Assembly: GCF_000426545.1 (NCBI RefSeq)
Contig: NZ_AUFO01000016.1
Location: 1-64,000 of the forward strand
Reading direction: 5' to 3'
DNA length: 64,000 nt
Source of the DNA: Paenibacillus massiliensis subsp. panacisoli DSM 21345
GTDB lineage: Bacteria; Bacillota; Bacilli; Paenibacillales; Paenibacillaceae
In this document: positions 6,620 through 16,526 of the stretch, piece after piece
Position numbering within the stretch: position 1 is the first letter of the stretch
How the letters are laid out: each line of letters starts with the position of its first letter
The notes under the pieces: generated by a model
What the model was told of the DNA's origin: nothing
Database searches by the model: none
The model's input: only the letters and a program-made list of their open reading frames with translations
Position numbers and translations under genes: made by a program

Positions 6620-7030
6620 ATGATCCATCAGGAGCTGAAGGAAGTTGCTCAATCGTTGGATCACTATGTGGATGCAGTGTCTAGACTATCACAGGCGATC
6701 GAGCAAAACGGAATTCCTGTAGATTCGGAAGCGTCCATGAAGCGTTTGCTGATGCCTCTGCAATTTTTCACGGATACGATTATGCCGCGCTTCTCGGTGC
6801 TGCTTAACGGTGAGACACAAAAGTGGTATGTACTTTCCCGCAAGCTTGGCACCAGAATACGCACACTGCAAGGCAATCAAGGCTCACAGAAACGGCGTAT
6901 TGCAACGGGGGGAACGGCAGTATATAAGGCGACGCATATTGCGAGGCCTCCCACAACGGTTGTTCGTTCGCTGATTATGGACGTTCCTCCCTGGCTTCAT
7001 CCTATGGTCAAAATTGGACGAAGAGGCTAG
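6620..7030 (+). CDS. Uncharacterised protein, middle gene of three-gene operon
   Basis: The ATG follows the previous stop codon after only 2 nt, with GTGAGG upstream, so translation is probably coupled. The 136-residue product is helical in its first 80 residues (LKEVAQSLDHYVDAVSRLSQ). It becomes basic and proline-containing in its tail (KRRIATGGTAVYKATHIARP, PWLHPMVKIGRRG). No recognised domain, signal peptide or membrane segment is visible. Its place between two paralogous genes suggests a shared structural role with them. Confidence 0.65.
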   Translation: MIHQELKEVAQSLDHYVDAVSRLSQAIEQNGIPVDSEASMKRLLMPLQFFTDTIMPRFSVLLNGETQKWYVLSRKLGTRIRTLQGNQGSQKRRIATGGTAVYKATHIARPPTTVVRSLIMDVPPWLHPMVKIGRRG

Positions 7031-7094
7031 TATCAGATCAAATCGTTCAGTGATGCCAGACTTGGGAAAGATCAAAGTAAAGGAGGGGAGTAGC

Positions 7095-7409
7095 TTGTCT
7101 CAGCCTACAATACCAAATATCACCCCCAATATAACGGTAACTGAGAAGGAAGCAGTAAATTTGCTGCTGGCCTCAATCGCTCTAGAGGAGATGTCACTTG
7201 CACATATCATGAATGCCGAGGCCGAGAAGATCCAGTTCGTCCTGGGTACGCTGAATTCGACGACAAGATCGCCTGAGAAGATAACGAATCAGGATTTGTT
7301 CAAGATTAATCAATCGGTATTGAATATGATGCATGAAGTGATCGTCACCGAGATATTGCTGCAGATGAAATTCTCCAACGTGCTCAGGCTCGTGGAGAAG
7401 AAGAAGTAA
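7095..7409 (+). CDS. Uncharacterised protein, paralogue of the 6294 product
   Basis: The start is taken as TTG 7095 because AAAGGAGGGGAG ends 4 nt before it. The longer reading from 7014 overlaps the upstream gene and has no site of its own. The 104-residue product begins MSQPTIPNITPNITVTEKEA and contains LLLASIALEEMSLAHIMNAE, then AEKIQFVLGTL. This is the same helical block as in the 6294 product. The tail is charged (LRLVEKKK). Function unknown; it belongs to the same operon. Confidence 0.7.
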   Translation: MSQPTIPNITPNITVTEKEAVNLLLASIALEEMSLAHIMNAEAEKIQFVLGTLNSTTRSPEKITNQDLFKINQSVLNMMHEVIVTEILLQMKFSNVLRLVEKKK

Positions 7410-7739
7410 CCATTCGAGGGTCTCGCTCCTCTGAATGTATGCAATTAAGAGTACAGGCTGGAAAAGCGGAGACGATCAGTCCTTTTGCAGTCTGTACCAG
7501 GCTTTTGAAAGTAAACGGCCTAGACGAAAAAATAAAAAAAGGAAATCATAGTAAAAGAATGGATATTTTTTACTTATTGTGCTATATTGAATGCAGGGCC
7601 AGAGTAAGACAGGGCATTCACTGCAGCGCGTCCTTTACTTCAGATGAAAGTGAGGTGACGGGCTTTTTGTGTTGCTGATCATGACTGAAAGGAGGCTCTC
7701 CAGCTTCACCCAAATCATGAGAAGGAGGCACAGAACAGC
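7410..7739. other. Upstream region of the cellulase operon
   Basis: There is no convincing gene; a 79-codon reading (7439-7678) lacks a ribosome site. The region should hold the cellulase promoter. TATATT at 7582-7587 could be a -10 box, but its -35 partner is weak. A long untranslated leader is likely. I see no clear catabolite-repression (cre) site. Confidence 0.35.
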
Positions 7740-10475
7740 ATGGGAGGACGCAGCAAGCTTTCGGGAAAGAAAGCAGTTCGTTTTATGTTAGCGCTTACAA
7801 TTGGTGCGGGAGTATATTCCTTTCCTGGCGCAATTCAAGCGGCTCCTACAGATTACAATTACGCTGAGGCACTGCAGAAATCGATTTATTTTTATGAAGC
7901 TCAGCGTTCGGGAGCCTTACCGGAAAATAATCGTGTCGAATGGCGCGGCAATTCCGGAATGACGGATGGATCGGATGTCGGTCATGATTTGACCGGAGGG
8001 TGGTACGACGCTGGTGACCATGTCAAATTCGGTCTTCCGATGGCGTACTCCTCCACCATGCTGGCATGGTCTGTATATGAGTATCGTGACGGCTATGAGC
8101 AGACTGGGCAGCTCGATGAGATTCTCGACAATATTCGTTGGGCGACAGACTATTTTATGAAAGCGCATACTGCGCCGAATGAGCTCTATGGCCAGGTAGG
8201 AAATGGGACCGCCGACCATAACTGGTGGGGACCTGCAGAGGTAATGCAGATGGACAGACCTTCATACAAGATTGATGCTCAGCGTCCAGGTTCTGATCTG
8301 GCAGGCGAGACAGCAGCGGCGCTAGCTTCCGCATCTATTATATTCAAGGAGAGTGATCCTGCTTATTCTGCTGAACTGCTTCGGCATGCCAAGGAACTGT
8401 ATCAATTCGCGGATCAGTACCGCGGCAAGTACTCGGATAGCATTACCGATGCTCAACAGTATTACAACTCCTGGAGCGGCTATGCAGATGAGCTGAGCTG
8501 GGGTGGAGTATGGCTGTATATGGCGACGGGTGAACAGATTTATCTGGACAAGGCCGTTGCTGCGAGCAATCTATGGGGCAAGGATCAGAGTGGGAACTGG
8601 GATTACAAATGGGCTCATGCATGGGATGACAAGCATATTGGCGCATCCTTGCTGCTCGCTCGAATTACCGGAGATGCCCGTTACGTGAACACGATCGACA
8701 AGAATATCCAATATTGGAGTACCGGTGTGGAGGGAACCGGGGAAAGAATCAGCTATACGCCAGGTGGACTAGCTTATCTGGACCAGTGGGGTGTACTGCG
8801 TTACGCAGCGAATCAGGCGTTTCTGGCCTTCGTATATTCGGATTGGGTTACGGACGAAGGCAAGAAGGATAACGCTCGCGAGTTCGCTGAAAGTCAGATT
8901 CTGTATATGCTTGGCGATAATCCGCGGAATAGCAGCTATGTGGTCGGCTTTGGCAACAATGCGCCAGAGCATCCGCATCACCGGACATCGCATGGTTCCT
9001 GGGCAGATAGTCAATCCGTGCCTGACGATCACCGCCACGTGCTGTACGGTGCGTTAGTAGGAGGTCCGAACAAGACGGATGGCTATACCGACAGTATCGG
9101 CGATTATGTGTCGAATGAGGTGGCTACAGACTACAACGCAGCCTTCACCGGGGCGCTGGCGAAGATGGCACTTCTGCATGGACAGGGTCAGCAGCCATTG
9201 GCTAATTTCCCGACACCAGAGGTGCGAGACGACGAAATGTTCGTTGAAGCGGCAGTGAATGCCAGCGGGAATAATTTTGTCGAAATTAAGGCGTTGCTCA
9301 ACAATCGTTCGGGCTGGCCTGCGAGAGTCAGTGACCAAATGAGCTTCCGTTATTATGTCGATTTGAGCGAAGCCGTAGCTGCTGGCTATGGTCCAGACGA
9401 CATCACAGTGACGGCCTCTGGCTACAATCAGGGCGGTGCAGTGTCTCCGCTTAAGCCGCATGATCCGGACAATCACATCTACTATACGGAGGTGGATTTT
9501 ACAGGAACCAAGATCTATCCAGGTGGACAGTCGGCGTATCGCAAGGAAATTCAATTCCGCCTGTCAGCACCTCAGCACACAAGCTTCTGGAATAACAGCA
9601 ACGACTACTCCTTCGAAGGCATCGCTTCAACAGGCACAACGCCTGTGAAGGCTATGAATATTCCGGTATTCGACGCTGGCCAGCTCGTATTTGGCAATCA
9701 ACCAGGAGCCGGTCAACCGGGTACACCAACAGCTCCGGCAGCACCTCGTAGTGTTCAGGCGGCTTCCGGTGATGGCGAAGTCCGGCTTACCTGGGGTGCT
9801 TCTGCGAATGCCGAGAGCTACAAAGTCTATCGTTCCGAAGTGAACGGGGGACCTTACAGCGAATTGGACGAAACGCAAGACAAGAGCTATACAGATCGTG
9901 CAGTGACTAATGGTCAGCTGTATTACTATGTGGTATCTGCCCTGAACAGTGTAGGCGAGAGCGTATACTCGGTTCAGGTGCAAGGGGCGCCACGGGAGGT
10001 TACTGCGCCTGAGGTCGGAGCATTAAAGGTACAGTATCGCAATAATGACAGCAATGCTTCGGACAATCAGATTCGTCCCTCGTTGAAAATTGTCAATACA
10101 GGCGATGAAGCTGTAGCACTTCAGGATGTGAAGCTGCGCTACTATTTCACAGTAGATGGCGATCAGCCACAGCAATTCCACTGTGATTATGCTGCGCTGG
10201 GAAGCTCCAATGTGAAGGGAGAATTCGTGAAGCTGGATCAGCCAGTGTCCGGCGCGGATTATTATCTGGAGATCTCATTCACCTCTGGAGCGGGTGTACT
10301 TGCCCCTGGAGCAGACAGTGGCGAAATTCAGATTCGCTTCAACAAGGCGAACTGGACGAATTATAACGAGTCCGATGACTACTCATACAACGGAAATATG
10401 CTCAGCTTTGGAGATTGGGATCGGATTTCACTCTATGTCGGGGAAGAGTTGACATGGGGAACGGAGCTGGATTAA
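7740..10475 (+). CDS. Secreted processive endoglucanase, GH9-CBM3c-Fn3-CBM3b
   Basis: This 911-residue secreted cellulase has a signal peptide cleaved near IQA-APTD (about 35), then a GH9 (alpha/alpha)6 catalytic domain (about 38-480). Catalytic motifs are visible: the nucleophile-positioning base in D90-A-G-D93-HVKF, the H413-H-R motif and the acid in SNE460VATDYNAAF. A CBM3c (about 490-640) follows directly, the arrangement that makes GH9 enzymes processive. An Fn3 domain (about 670-755) and a cellulose-binding CBM3b (about 765-911) close the protein. This order equals, from memory, Cel9B of P. barcinonensis. AAGGAGG precedes the ATG. It is co-directional with the GH48 gene 150 bp downstream, and the two enzyme types act synergistically on crystalline cellulose. 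Confidence 0.95.
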   Translation: MGGRSKLSGKKAVRFMLALTIGAGVYSFPGAIQAAPTDYNYAEALQKSIYFYEAQRSGALPENNRVEWRGNSGMTDGSDVGHDLTGGWYDAGDHVKFGLPMAYSSTMLAWSVYEYRDGYEQTGQLDEILDNIRWATDYFMKAHTAPNELYGQVGNGTADHNWWGPAEVMQMDRPSYKIDAQRPGSDLAGETAAALASASIIFKESDPAYSAELLRHAKELYQFADQYRGKYSDSITDAQQYYNSWSGYADELSWGGVWLYMATGEQIYLDKAVAASNLWGKDQSGNWDYKWAHAWDDKHIGASLLLARITGDARYVNTIDKNIQYWSTGVEGTGERISYTPGGLAYLDQWGVLRYAANQAFLAFVYSDWVTDEGKKDNAREFAESQILYMLGDNPRNSSYVVGFGNNAPEHPHHRTSHGSWADSQSVPDDHRHVLYGALVGGPNKTDGYTDSIGDYVSNEVATDYNAAFTGALAKMALLHGQGQQPLANFPTPEVRDDEMFVEAAVNASGNNFVEIKALLNNRSGWPARVSDQMSFRYYVDLSEAVAAGYGPDDITVTASGYNQGGAVSPLKPHDPDNHIYYTEVDFTGTKIYPGGQSAYRKEIQFRLSAPQHTSFWNNSNDYSFEGIASTGTTPVKAMNIPVFDAGQLVFGNQPGAGQPGTPTAPAAPRSVQAASGDGEVRLTWGASANAESYKVYRSEVNGGPYSELDETQDKSYTDRAVTNGQLYYYVVSALNSVGESVYSVQVQGAPREVTAPEVGALKVQYRNNDSNASDNQIRPSLKIVNTGDEAVALQDVKLRYYFTVDGDQPQQFHCDYAALGSSNVKGEFVKLDQPVSGADYYLEISFTSGAGVLAPGADSGEIQIRFNKANWTNYNESDDYSYNGNMLSFGDWDRISLYVGEELTWGTELD

Positions 10476-10625
10476 TAAGAGAGCTGGAACAGTTGAATGG
10501 GCAGAGCCAGCAATGGTGATTGTGTGCCTTACTTCTTGTTCCGCCTCGATAGATCACTTGCCCAAAGAGAAGCAAGCTTCACACTTGATCATTCCAAAAT
10601 TCATAATGGGAAGGAAGATTAGGGT

Positions 10626-13600
10626 ATGAGGAGATTTACATGGAAAAAGCCTCTCTCCATCGCCATGACAGCAACATTGTCCTTAACTATGGTGTTCGGC
10701 TCCTTTCAGGCAACCGCATCAGCGGCTGCAGAAGATTCCACACCAATAGCAGTAGCTTCCTCATCGGAAGCAACAAGATTCCTCCAACTGTATGACCAAA
10801 TTAAATCGCCATCGAGCGGTTACTTCTCCGCTGAAGGCATTCCCTATCACTCTATTGAGACTCTGATTAGTGAGGCGCCGGACTACGGGCACATGACAAC
10901 CTCGGAAGCTTACAGCTACTGGATGTGGCTGGAAGTGCTGTACGGATACTATACGGAAGATTGGAGCCACCTGGAAGATGCATGGGATAATATGGAGAAA
11001 TATATTATTCCGATCAATGAGGGGGATGGCAAGGAAGAACAGCCGAGCCAAAATAAATACAATCCGAATAGCCCGGCTACCTATGCTGCGGAATATCCGT
11101 TCCCAGATCAATACCCTAGCCAACTGTCTGGCAAGCACCCAGCAGGAAAAGACCCGCTTGATGCTGAGCTGAAGGCTACTTATGGTAGCAACCAAAGCTA
11201 TCTCATGCACTGGCTGCTGGATGTGGACAACTGGTATGGCTTCGGCAATCTGCTGAATCCAAGCCATACAGCAACGTATGTGAATACATTCCAGCGTGGT
11301 GAGCAGGAATCTGTATTCGAGGCTATACCACACCCTTCACAGGATAACAAAACCTTCGGCAAGACTGGGGAAGGCTTCATGTCCCTGTTCACGAAGGAAA
11401 ATCAAGCTCCTGCAGCTCAATGGCGCTACACGAATGCTTCCGATGCGGAAGCCCGTGCTGTGCAGGCGATGTTCTGGGCGAAGGAACTGGGATACGATAA
11501 TGAAGTTTATCTGGAAAAAGCCAAGAAAATGGGCGATTTCCTTCGCTACAACATGTACGATAAATACTTCCAGGTCATTGGCAGTGCTGCTGATGGCACA
11601 CCGCAGGCAGGCAACGGGAAGGATGCAAGTCACTACCTGATGTCCTGGTACACAGCCTGGGGTGGAGGTCTTGGTCAAGGTGGAGACTGGGCTTGGAGAA
11701 TCGGGGCCAGCCACGTACACCAAGGCTACCAAAACGTAATGGCCGCATACGCTCTATCCGATGACGAGAACGGCGGTCTGGTACCGAATTCGCCTACAGC
11801 CCAAGCGGACTGGGAGAAGTCCCTGAAGCGTCAACTGGAATTTTACACATGGCTGCAATCCAATGAGGGTGCAATTGCAGGCGGAGCCACCAATAGCTAT
11901 GGTGGTGACTACAAAGCATATCCTGCTGGCACAAGCACTTTCTATGATATGGCTTATGTGTCTGCTCCTGTCTATAAAGATCCACCGTCCAACAATTGGT
12001 TCGGCATGCAGGCTTGGCCTGTTGAGCGTATTGCCGAGCTGTACTACATCATGGCGAAAAATGGCGAAACGTCCGGCGAGAATTTCCAAATGGCAAAACA
12101 GGTTGTTCAGAACTGGGTTGATTGGTCAATGGACTATGTATTTGCCAACGAGCGCCCGGTTACAGACAACGACGGTTACTATCTGAATGCAGCCGGTACA
12201 CGCATTCTGGGTGGTAAAAATGCACAAGTAGCTACAACGTCGGCTCCAGGTGAATTCTGGCTGCCAAGCAATCTGGAGTGGTCAGGTCAGCCTGCGACTT
12301 GGAATGGCTTTGCAGGTCATGCGCCTAACACGAATCTTCGCGTAGTTACCAAGGCTCCTGGTCAAGATGTTGGTGTACTGGGAAGCTATGTTAAAGCGCT
12401 CACATTCTTCGCTGCTGCCACAAAGCTGGAAAACGGCGAATATACAGCACTGGGTAACGAGGCTGCTCAATTGTCCAAGGAGCTGCTGGACGTAGCTTGG
12501 GATTACAATGATGGAATCGGGATCGTAACGAAGGAGAAAAACGGTTCTTACTCCCGTTACTTCGAGAAAGAAGTATTCTTCCCGGCTGGCTGGACTGGAA
12601 AAGGTGGCCAAGGCAACATTCTGCCAGGCAACAACACGATTCCTTCTGACCCTGCCAGAGGAGGAAATGGTGTCTATGCAAGCTTTGTCGATATCCGTCC
12701 GAAGCTGAAGGAAGATCCAAAATGGTCTTACCTGGAGAACCTGTACAACAGCTCGTGGAACCCAGTGACAAAAACTTGGGAGAACGGTGAGCCAGAATTC
12801 ACTTACCACCGCTTCTGGTCACAAGTAGACATTGCTACCGCTTACGCTGAGTATGATCGTCTGATTAATGGCGGAATTGGCGAGCCAGAACCAGCTGCTC
12901 CAAAAGCACCAACGAATCTCAAAGCAACAGCTGGAGATCAAGAGGTGACGTTGAGCTGGAGCAAGTCTACTGGAGCTGATAGCTATACTGTCAAACGCTC
13001 CACAACAGCTGGAGGACCTTATACGACTGTGACAACAGTAACCAACAGCACGTACACAGATGTTCAACTGGTAAATGACACTCCATACTTCTATGTAGTG
13101 AATGCTGTAAATGCCATCGGCACAAGTCCTGATTCGGCCGAGGTTCGCGCTGTCCCTACAGCTGCACCTGAACCGGCTGTGGGCGATGTGAAGGTCGAAT
13201 ACAGAGCCAGTGATACCAATGCGAGTGACAACCAGATTCGCTTCAATCTTCGGTTGACGAATCATGGAACGGAGGCTGTTAATCTCAGCGACGTGAAGGT
13301 CCGGTATTACTACACCGTTGAAGGCGGACAGTCCCAAGAATTCCATTGTGACTATGCGGCGCTGGGTAGCGGCAATGTTCGCGGAACCTTCGTGCCACTG
13401 TCAGGGGCGGTAGCGGGTGCCGATCATTATCTGGAGATATCCTTCGCTCCGGGAGCAGGAACATTGGAGCCTGGTGCAAATTCGGGCGATATTCAGATCC
13501 GTATGAACAAGTCGGATTGGTCTAACTACAATGAGAGCGATGACTTCTCTTACGATCCAACGAAGACTTCTTATGCTGAATGGGAGAAGACCCCACTGTA

Positions 13601-13637
13601 CCTGAACAATACGCTGATCTGGGGCTTGGAGCCTTGA
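10626..13637 (+). CDS. Secreted GH48 reducing-end cellobiohydrolase, GH48-Fn3-CBM3b
   Basis: This 1003-residue protein has a signal peptide (cleavage near ASA-AAE, about 33) and a GH48 catalytic domain (about 45-750). An Fn3 domain (about 765-850) and a CBM3b (about 860-1003) follow. The GH48 acid is E94 in HMTTSEAYSYWMWLE, matching the HVTTSEAFSYYVWLE motif of clostridial CelF from memory. The enzyme should release cellobiose from reducing ends of cellulose chains outside the cell. Fn3 and CBM3b resemble those of the GH9 neighbour closely (for example shared EFHCDYAALGS and NYNESDD), suggesting module duplication. GGAAGGAAG precedes the ATG. No terminator separates it from the GH9 gene, so one transcript is likely. 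Confidence 0.95.
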   Translation: MRRFTWKKPLSIAMTATLSLTMVFGSFQATASAAAEDSTPIAVASSSEATRFLQLYDQIKSPSSGYFSAEGIPYHSIETLISEAPDYGHMTTSEAYSYWMWLEVLYGYYTEDWSHLEDAWDNMEKYIIPINEGDGKEEQPSQNKYNPNSPATYAAEYPFPDQYPSQLSGKHPAGKDPLDAELKATYGSNQSYLMHWLLDVDNWYGFGNLLNPSHTATYVNTFQRGEQESVFEAIPHPSQDNKTFGKTGEGFMSLFTKENQAPAAQWRYTNASDAEARAVQAMFWAKELGYDNEVYLEKAKKMGDFLRYNMYDKYFQVIGSAADGTPQAGNGKDASHYLMSWYTAWGGGLGQGGDWAWRIGASHVHQGYQNVMAAYALSDDENGGLVPNSPTAQADWEKSLKRQLEFYTWLQSNEGAIAGGATNSYGGDYKAYPAGTSTFYDMAYVSAPVYKDPPSNNWFGMQAWPVERIAELYYIMAKNGETSGENFQMAKQVVQNWVDWSMDYVFANERPVTDNDGYYLNAAGTRILGGKNAQVATTSAPGEFWLPSNLEWSGQPATWNGFAGHAPNTNLRVVTKAPGQDVGVLGSYVKALTFFAAATKLENGEYTALGNEAAQLSKELLDVAWDYNDGIGIVTKEKNGSYSRYFEKEVFFPAGWTGKGGQGNILPGNNTIPSDPARGGNGVYASFVDIRPKLKEDPKWSYLENLYNSSWNPVTKTWENGEPEFTYHRFWSQVDIATAYAEYDRLINGGIGEPEPAAPKAPTNLKATAGDQEVTLSWSKSTGADSYTVKRSTTAGGPYTTVTTVTNSTYTDVQLVNDTPYFYVVNAVNAIGTSPDSAEVRAVPTAAPEPAVGDVKVEYRASDTNASDNQIRFNLRLTNHGTEAVNLSDVKVRYYYTVEGGQSQEFHCDYAALGSGNVRGTFVPLSGAVAGADHYLEISFAPGAGTLEPGANSGDIQIRMNKSDWSNYNESDDFSYDPTKTSYAEWEKTPLYLNNTLIWGLEP

Positions 13638-13680
13638 TCTGATATTGATGGTGTAATACCATCACCAAGCGAAAACAAAA

Positions 13681-13724
13681 GACGGTTCTGCAGGCTGGAG
13701 TTCAGCCTTGCAGAACCGTCTTTC
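13681..13724 (+). terminator. Terminator after the cellulase operon
   Basis: GACGGTTCTGCAGGCTG pairs with CAGCCTTGCAGAACCGTC across 13681-13720, preceded by an A-run and followed by TTT. It can work on both strands and also faces the end of the lysR gene. A smaller hairpin (TGATGG/CCATCA) lies at about 13647-13665. Confidence 0.85.
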
Positions 13725-13776
13725 ATGCGTGTTAAGAGCTGCGAGCCGAATTAGTCAGCTTTCCCGTCTATTCGTC

Positions 13777-14709
13777 CTATCTGCGGAACGAGAAGCCAAC
13801 GGAGAGCTGGTCCACGGTGTCCTTGAAGGTATCAATGAATGCCTCCGCGGCCTTCGACAAATAACGTCCCTGGCGGTATGCGATGACAAGCGTTCGGCTC
13901 GGTGCAGGCTCAGCGAGCTGCAGATAGACAGGAACGAACTCGCTGCGGGCCGCCCTGGCAATGAACCTTGGAACAAGGGTAATGCCCATGCCTGTGGCAA
14001 CAAGTGATTGAACCGTCTCAATATTGTTGCTTTCAAATACGACCTTCGGCTCGAATCCTGCCTGCTGACACAGATCGACCATAATTTTGCGGAAGCCCTG
14101 TCCTTTCTTGAGCACGACGAAGGGTTCATTCTTCAGCTCCTCCAGACGTACCGGAAGCGGCTCTCTACCGTTAGCGCGCTCAGCGAGAGGATGCAGGGGA
14201 GGAACTGCCAGATCAATGAGCTCTTCTCCAATGGGCACATAGGATAGGGAGGGCTCATTCAGGGGGAGGGAGAGCAGACTAAGATCCGTCTGACCGCTGG
14301 CTGTTTTCTTTTCCAGATTCATGGATGAATCCTCCAGCAGTGTGATCTCAATGTCCGGGTATGCCTGTTTGAAAGCAGGCAGTACATGTGGCAGCAAGTG
14401 TGAGCCTGTGATTGGCATACTGCCGATGACAACCTTTCCCTTACGTAGCTGAGAAATGTCATCCATTTCACGCCGCAGCAGCTCCATACCATCCACGATC
14501 TTTTGCGCCTGTCTCACGAAGGTCTCACCTGCATGCGTAAGCTCTACGGTGCTCGTACTTCGCTGGAAGAGCACAACACCCAGTTCCTTCTCCAGCTTGG
14601 ACACCTGCTGACTAAGGGAGGGCTGGGCGATATGAAGCTTCTCTGCTGCTCTTGAAAAATTCCGCTCCGCTGCAATTTGTAAAGTATATTGAAGCTGTCT
14701 GAATTCCAT
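13777..14709 (-). CDS. LysR-family transcriptional regulator
   Basis: The 310-residue regulator has an N-terminal winged helix-turn-helix (MEFRQLQYTLQIAAERNFSR, then AAEKLHIAQPSLSQQVSKLE) and a periplasmic-binding-like effector domain from about residue 92 (KGKVVIGSMPITGSHLLP). ATG 14709 is preferred to TTG 14715 because AGGCAGG is then 6 nt upstream. It is transcribed away from leuC, the usual layout for a LysR protein that controls its divergent neighbour. A 14-bp AT palindrome lies in the gap. The effector is unknown, so control of leuCD is inference from position only. Confidence 0.85.
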   Translation of the reverse strand: MEFRQLQYTLQIAAERNFSRAAEKLHIAQPSLSQQVSKLEKELGVVLFQRSTSTVELTHAGETFVRQAQKIVDGMELLRREMDDISQLRKGKVVIGSMPITGSHLLPHVLPAFKQAYPDIEITLLEDSSMNLEKKTASGQTDLSLLSLPLNEPSLSYVPIGEELIDLAVPPLHPLAERANGREPLPVRLEELKNEPFVVLKKGQGFRKIMVDLCQQAGFEPKVVFESNNIETVQSLVATGMGITLVPRFIARAARSEFVPVYLQLAEPAPSRTLVIAYRQGRYLSKAAEAFIDTFKDTVDQLSVGFSFRR

Positions 14710-14760
14710 GTTCAACCTGCCTTTATATTCTAAAAATGCGGTTTCTCACACCAATACTAC

Positions 14761-14774
14761 TATTATATATAATA
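14761..14774. promoter_or_regulatory. AT palindrome in the lysR-leuC divergent gap
   Basis: TATTATATATAATA is a perfect 14-bp palindrome about 50 bp upstream of the lysR start. It contains a TATAAT usable as the lysR -10 box, so a LysR dimer bound here could repress its own gene. The rest of the gap (14716-15084) shows no gene and no T-box motif. Confidence 0.4.
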
Positions 14775-15084
14775 TGAGCTGCGAAGACCATCATAGCTGC
14801 ATATGTGCTACGAAGACTATATAGCCACAGAAGCCAGTGTGTAAGCACTTCGGGTTGCTGTATATATGGGGCACTTACAATTTAATGAAGGTTGCACCTT
14901 ATCATAGGGAGAGGTTACAGATAAATAATTGGTGACATTCCCCTAGGTTGTCTTTATAGGCTAAGACTATAGCTCTCATAGATATTATATCTTGGAACAA
15001 TGGACATGGGGATGATATATTAGTGTCACTATAGAGAAGGGTTAACGCCTTCTTACATGTTCGAATCCAACAGGGGTGAATAGA

Positions 15085-16506
15085 ATGAGCAAAAAGACGA
15101 TGTTTGAAAAGATCTGGGACAATCATGTAATTCATTCGGAAGACAATAAGCCTAGCATCCTGTACATTGACCTGCATTTGGTGCACGAGGTGACTTCTCC
15201 GCAGGCTTTTGAGGGTCTGCGCATGAACGGTCGCAAGGTACGCCGCCCTGACCTTACATTTGCAACGATGGACCACAACGTACCTACCAAGGACAGATTC
15301 AATATTACAGATCCGATCTCCAAGCAGCAGATCGACACGCTGACTTCCAACTGTCGTGACTTTGGCGTAACACTTTATGATCTGGATACGATTGACCAAG
15401 GCGTTGTTCACGTTATGGGTCCTGAGCTTGGGTTGACGCATCCAGGTAAGACAATCGTCTGTGGTGATAGCCATACGTCCACACACGGTGCTTTCGGAGC
15501 GTTGGCTTTCGGTATTGGTACCAGTGAAGTGGAGCACGTACTTGCAACCCAATGCTTGCAGCAGGCCAAAGCGAAGACGATGGAAGTACGCTTTGTCGGC
15601 AAGCGTAAGCCGGGTGTAACTGCCAAGGATATGATTCTTGGAGTAATTGCCAAGTACGGTACAGATTTCGCGACAGGTTATGTTATTGAATATACAGGTG
15701 AATCGATTCGCGAGCTGTCCATGGAAGAGCGCATGACCGTCTGCAACATGTCCATTGAGGGCGGTGCAAGAGCGGGTATGATCGCTCCTGACGAGACGAC
15801 ATTCAACTATCTGCGTGGTCGTCAGCATGTACCTCAGAACGAAGCTTTCGAAAAGGCAGTCGAGGTATGGAGTCAACTGGTAACGGATGAAGGAGCAGAG
15901 TTCGATACCGTGCTGGAGTTCGATGTAGATTCATTGATTCCGCAAGTAACCTGGGGAACCAGCCCGGGCATGGGTACGGACATTTCCTCCGCGGTACCGA
16001 ACCCGGCAGACCTGCCAACCGAGAATGAACGTAAAGCCGCTGAGAAGGCGCTCGAATACATGGATCTGGCACCAGGGACTCCAATGTCTGAAATTCCTGT
16101 AGACTATGTATTTATTGGTTCCTGTACGAACGGTCGGATTGAGGATCTGCGTGCAGCGGCTGAGATCGCACGTGGCTACAAGGTATCGGAGCAAGTAACA
16201 GCTATCGTCGTTCCTGGCTCTGGACGCGTGAAGATTCAGGCAGAGCAAGAAGGTCTTGATGTGATTTTCAAGGAAGCAGGCTTCGAATGGCGTGATGCAG
16301 GCTGCAGTATGTGTCTCGCAATGAATCCGGATGTATTGAAGCCAGGACAACGCTGCGCCTCTACCTCTAACCGTAACTTCGAGGGCCGTCAGGGCCGTGG
16401 TGGACGGACGCATCTGGTATCTCCGGCGATGGCAGCCGCAGCAGCAATCCATGGACGTTTCTACGATGTTCGTGACTGGAAATTCAAGCAGGAAGTAGTC
16501 AGCTAG
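15085..16506 (+). CDS. leuC: 3-isopropylmalate dehydratase large subunit LeuC
   Basis: This is the large subunit of the [4Fe-4S] hydro-lyase that interconverts 2- and 3-isopropylmalate in leucine synthesis. The 473-residue length is typical. Characteristic aconitase-family motifs are [27 protein letters not shown], the cluster cysteine in FIGSCTNGR and the pair in [10 protein letters not shown], then [13 protein letters not shown] 15085 is chosen over GTG 15076 because AGGGGTG lies 6 nt before it. leuD follows after 20 bp, so the two subunits are co-expressed. The other leucine genes are not in the window. Confidence 0.97.
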   Translation: MSKKTMFEKIWDNHVIHSEDNKPSILYIDLHLVHEVTSPQAFEGLRMNGRKVRRPDLTFATMDHNVPTKDRFNITDPISKQQIDTLTSNCRDFGVTLYDLDTIDQGVVHVMGPELGLTHPGKTIVCGDSHTSTHGAFGALAFGIGTSEVEHVLATQCLQQAKAKTMEVRFVGKRKPGVTAKDMILGVIAKYGTDFATGYVIEYTGESIRELSMEERMTVCNMSIEGGARAGMIAPDETTFNYLRGRQHVPQNEAFEKAVEVWSQLVTDEGAEFDTVLEFDVDSLIPQVTWGTSPGMGTDISSAVPNPADLPTENERKAAEKALEYMDLAPGTPMSEIPVDYVFIGSCTNGRIEDLRAAAEIARGYKVSEQVTAIVVPGSGRVKIQAEQEGLDVIFKEAGFEWRDAGCSMCLAMNPDVLKPGQRCASTSNRNFEGRQGRGGRTHLVSPAMAAAAAIHGRFYDVRDWKFKQEVVS

Positions 16507-16526
16507 TTGACGGGAGGAGACGTACA

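Noticed and set aside
7439..7678. 79-codon reading frame before the GH9 gene
   Set aside because: No ribosome site and no protein-like pattern; I also looked for a c-di-GMP riboswitch here and saw none.
14716..15084. Leucine T-box leader before leuC
   Set aside because: The conserved AGGGTGG-type T-box sequence and a matching terminator are absent.
14902..15876. 324-codon minus-strand reading frame inside leuC
   Set aside because: It is antisense to a clear leuC and its composition is a codon-bias shadow.
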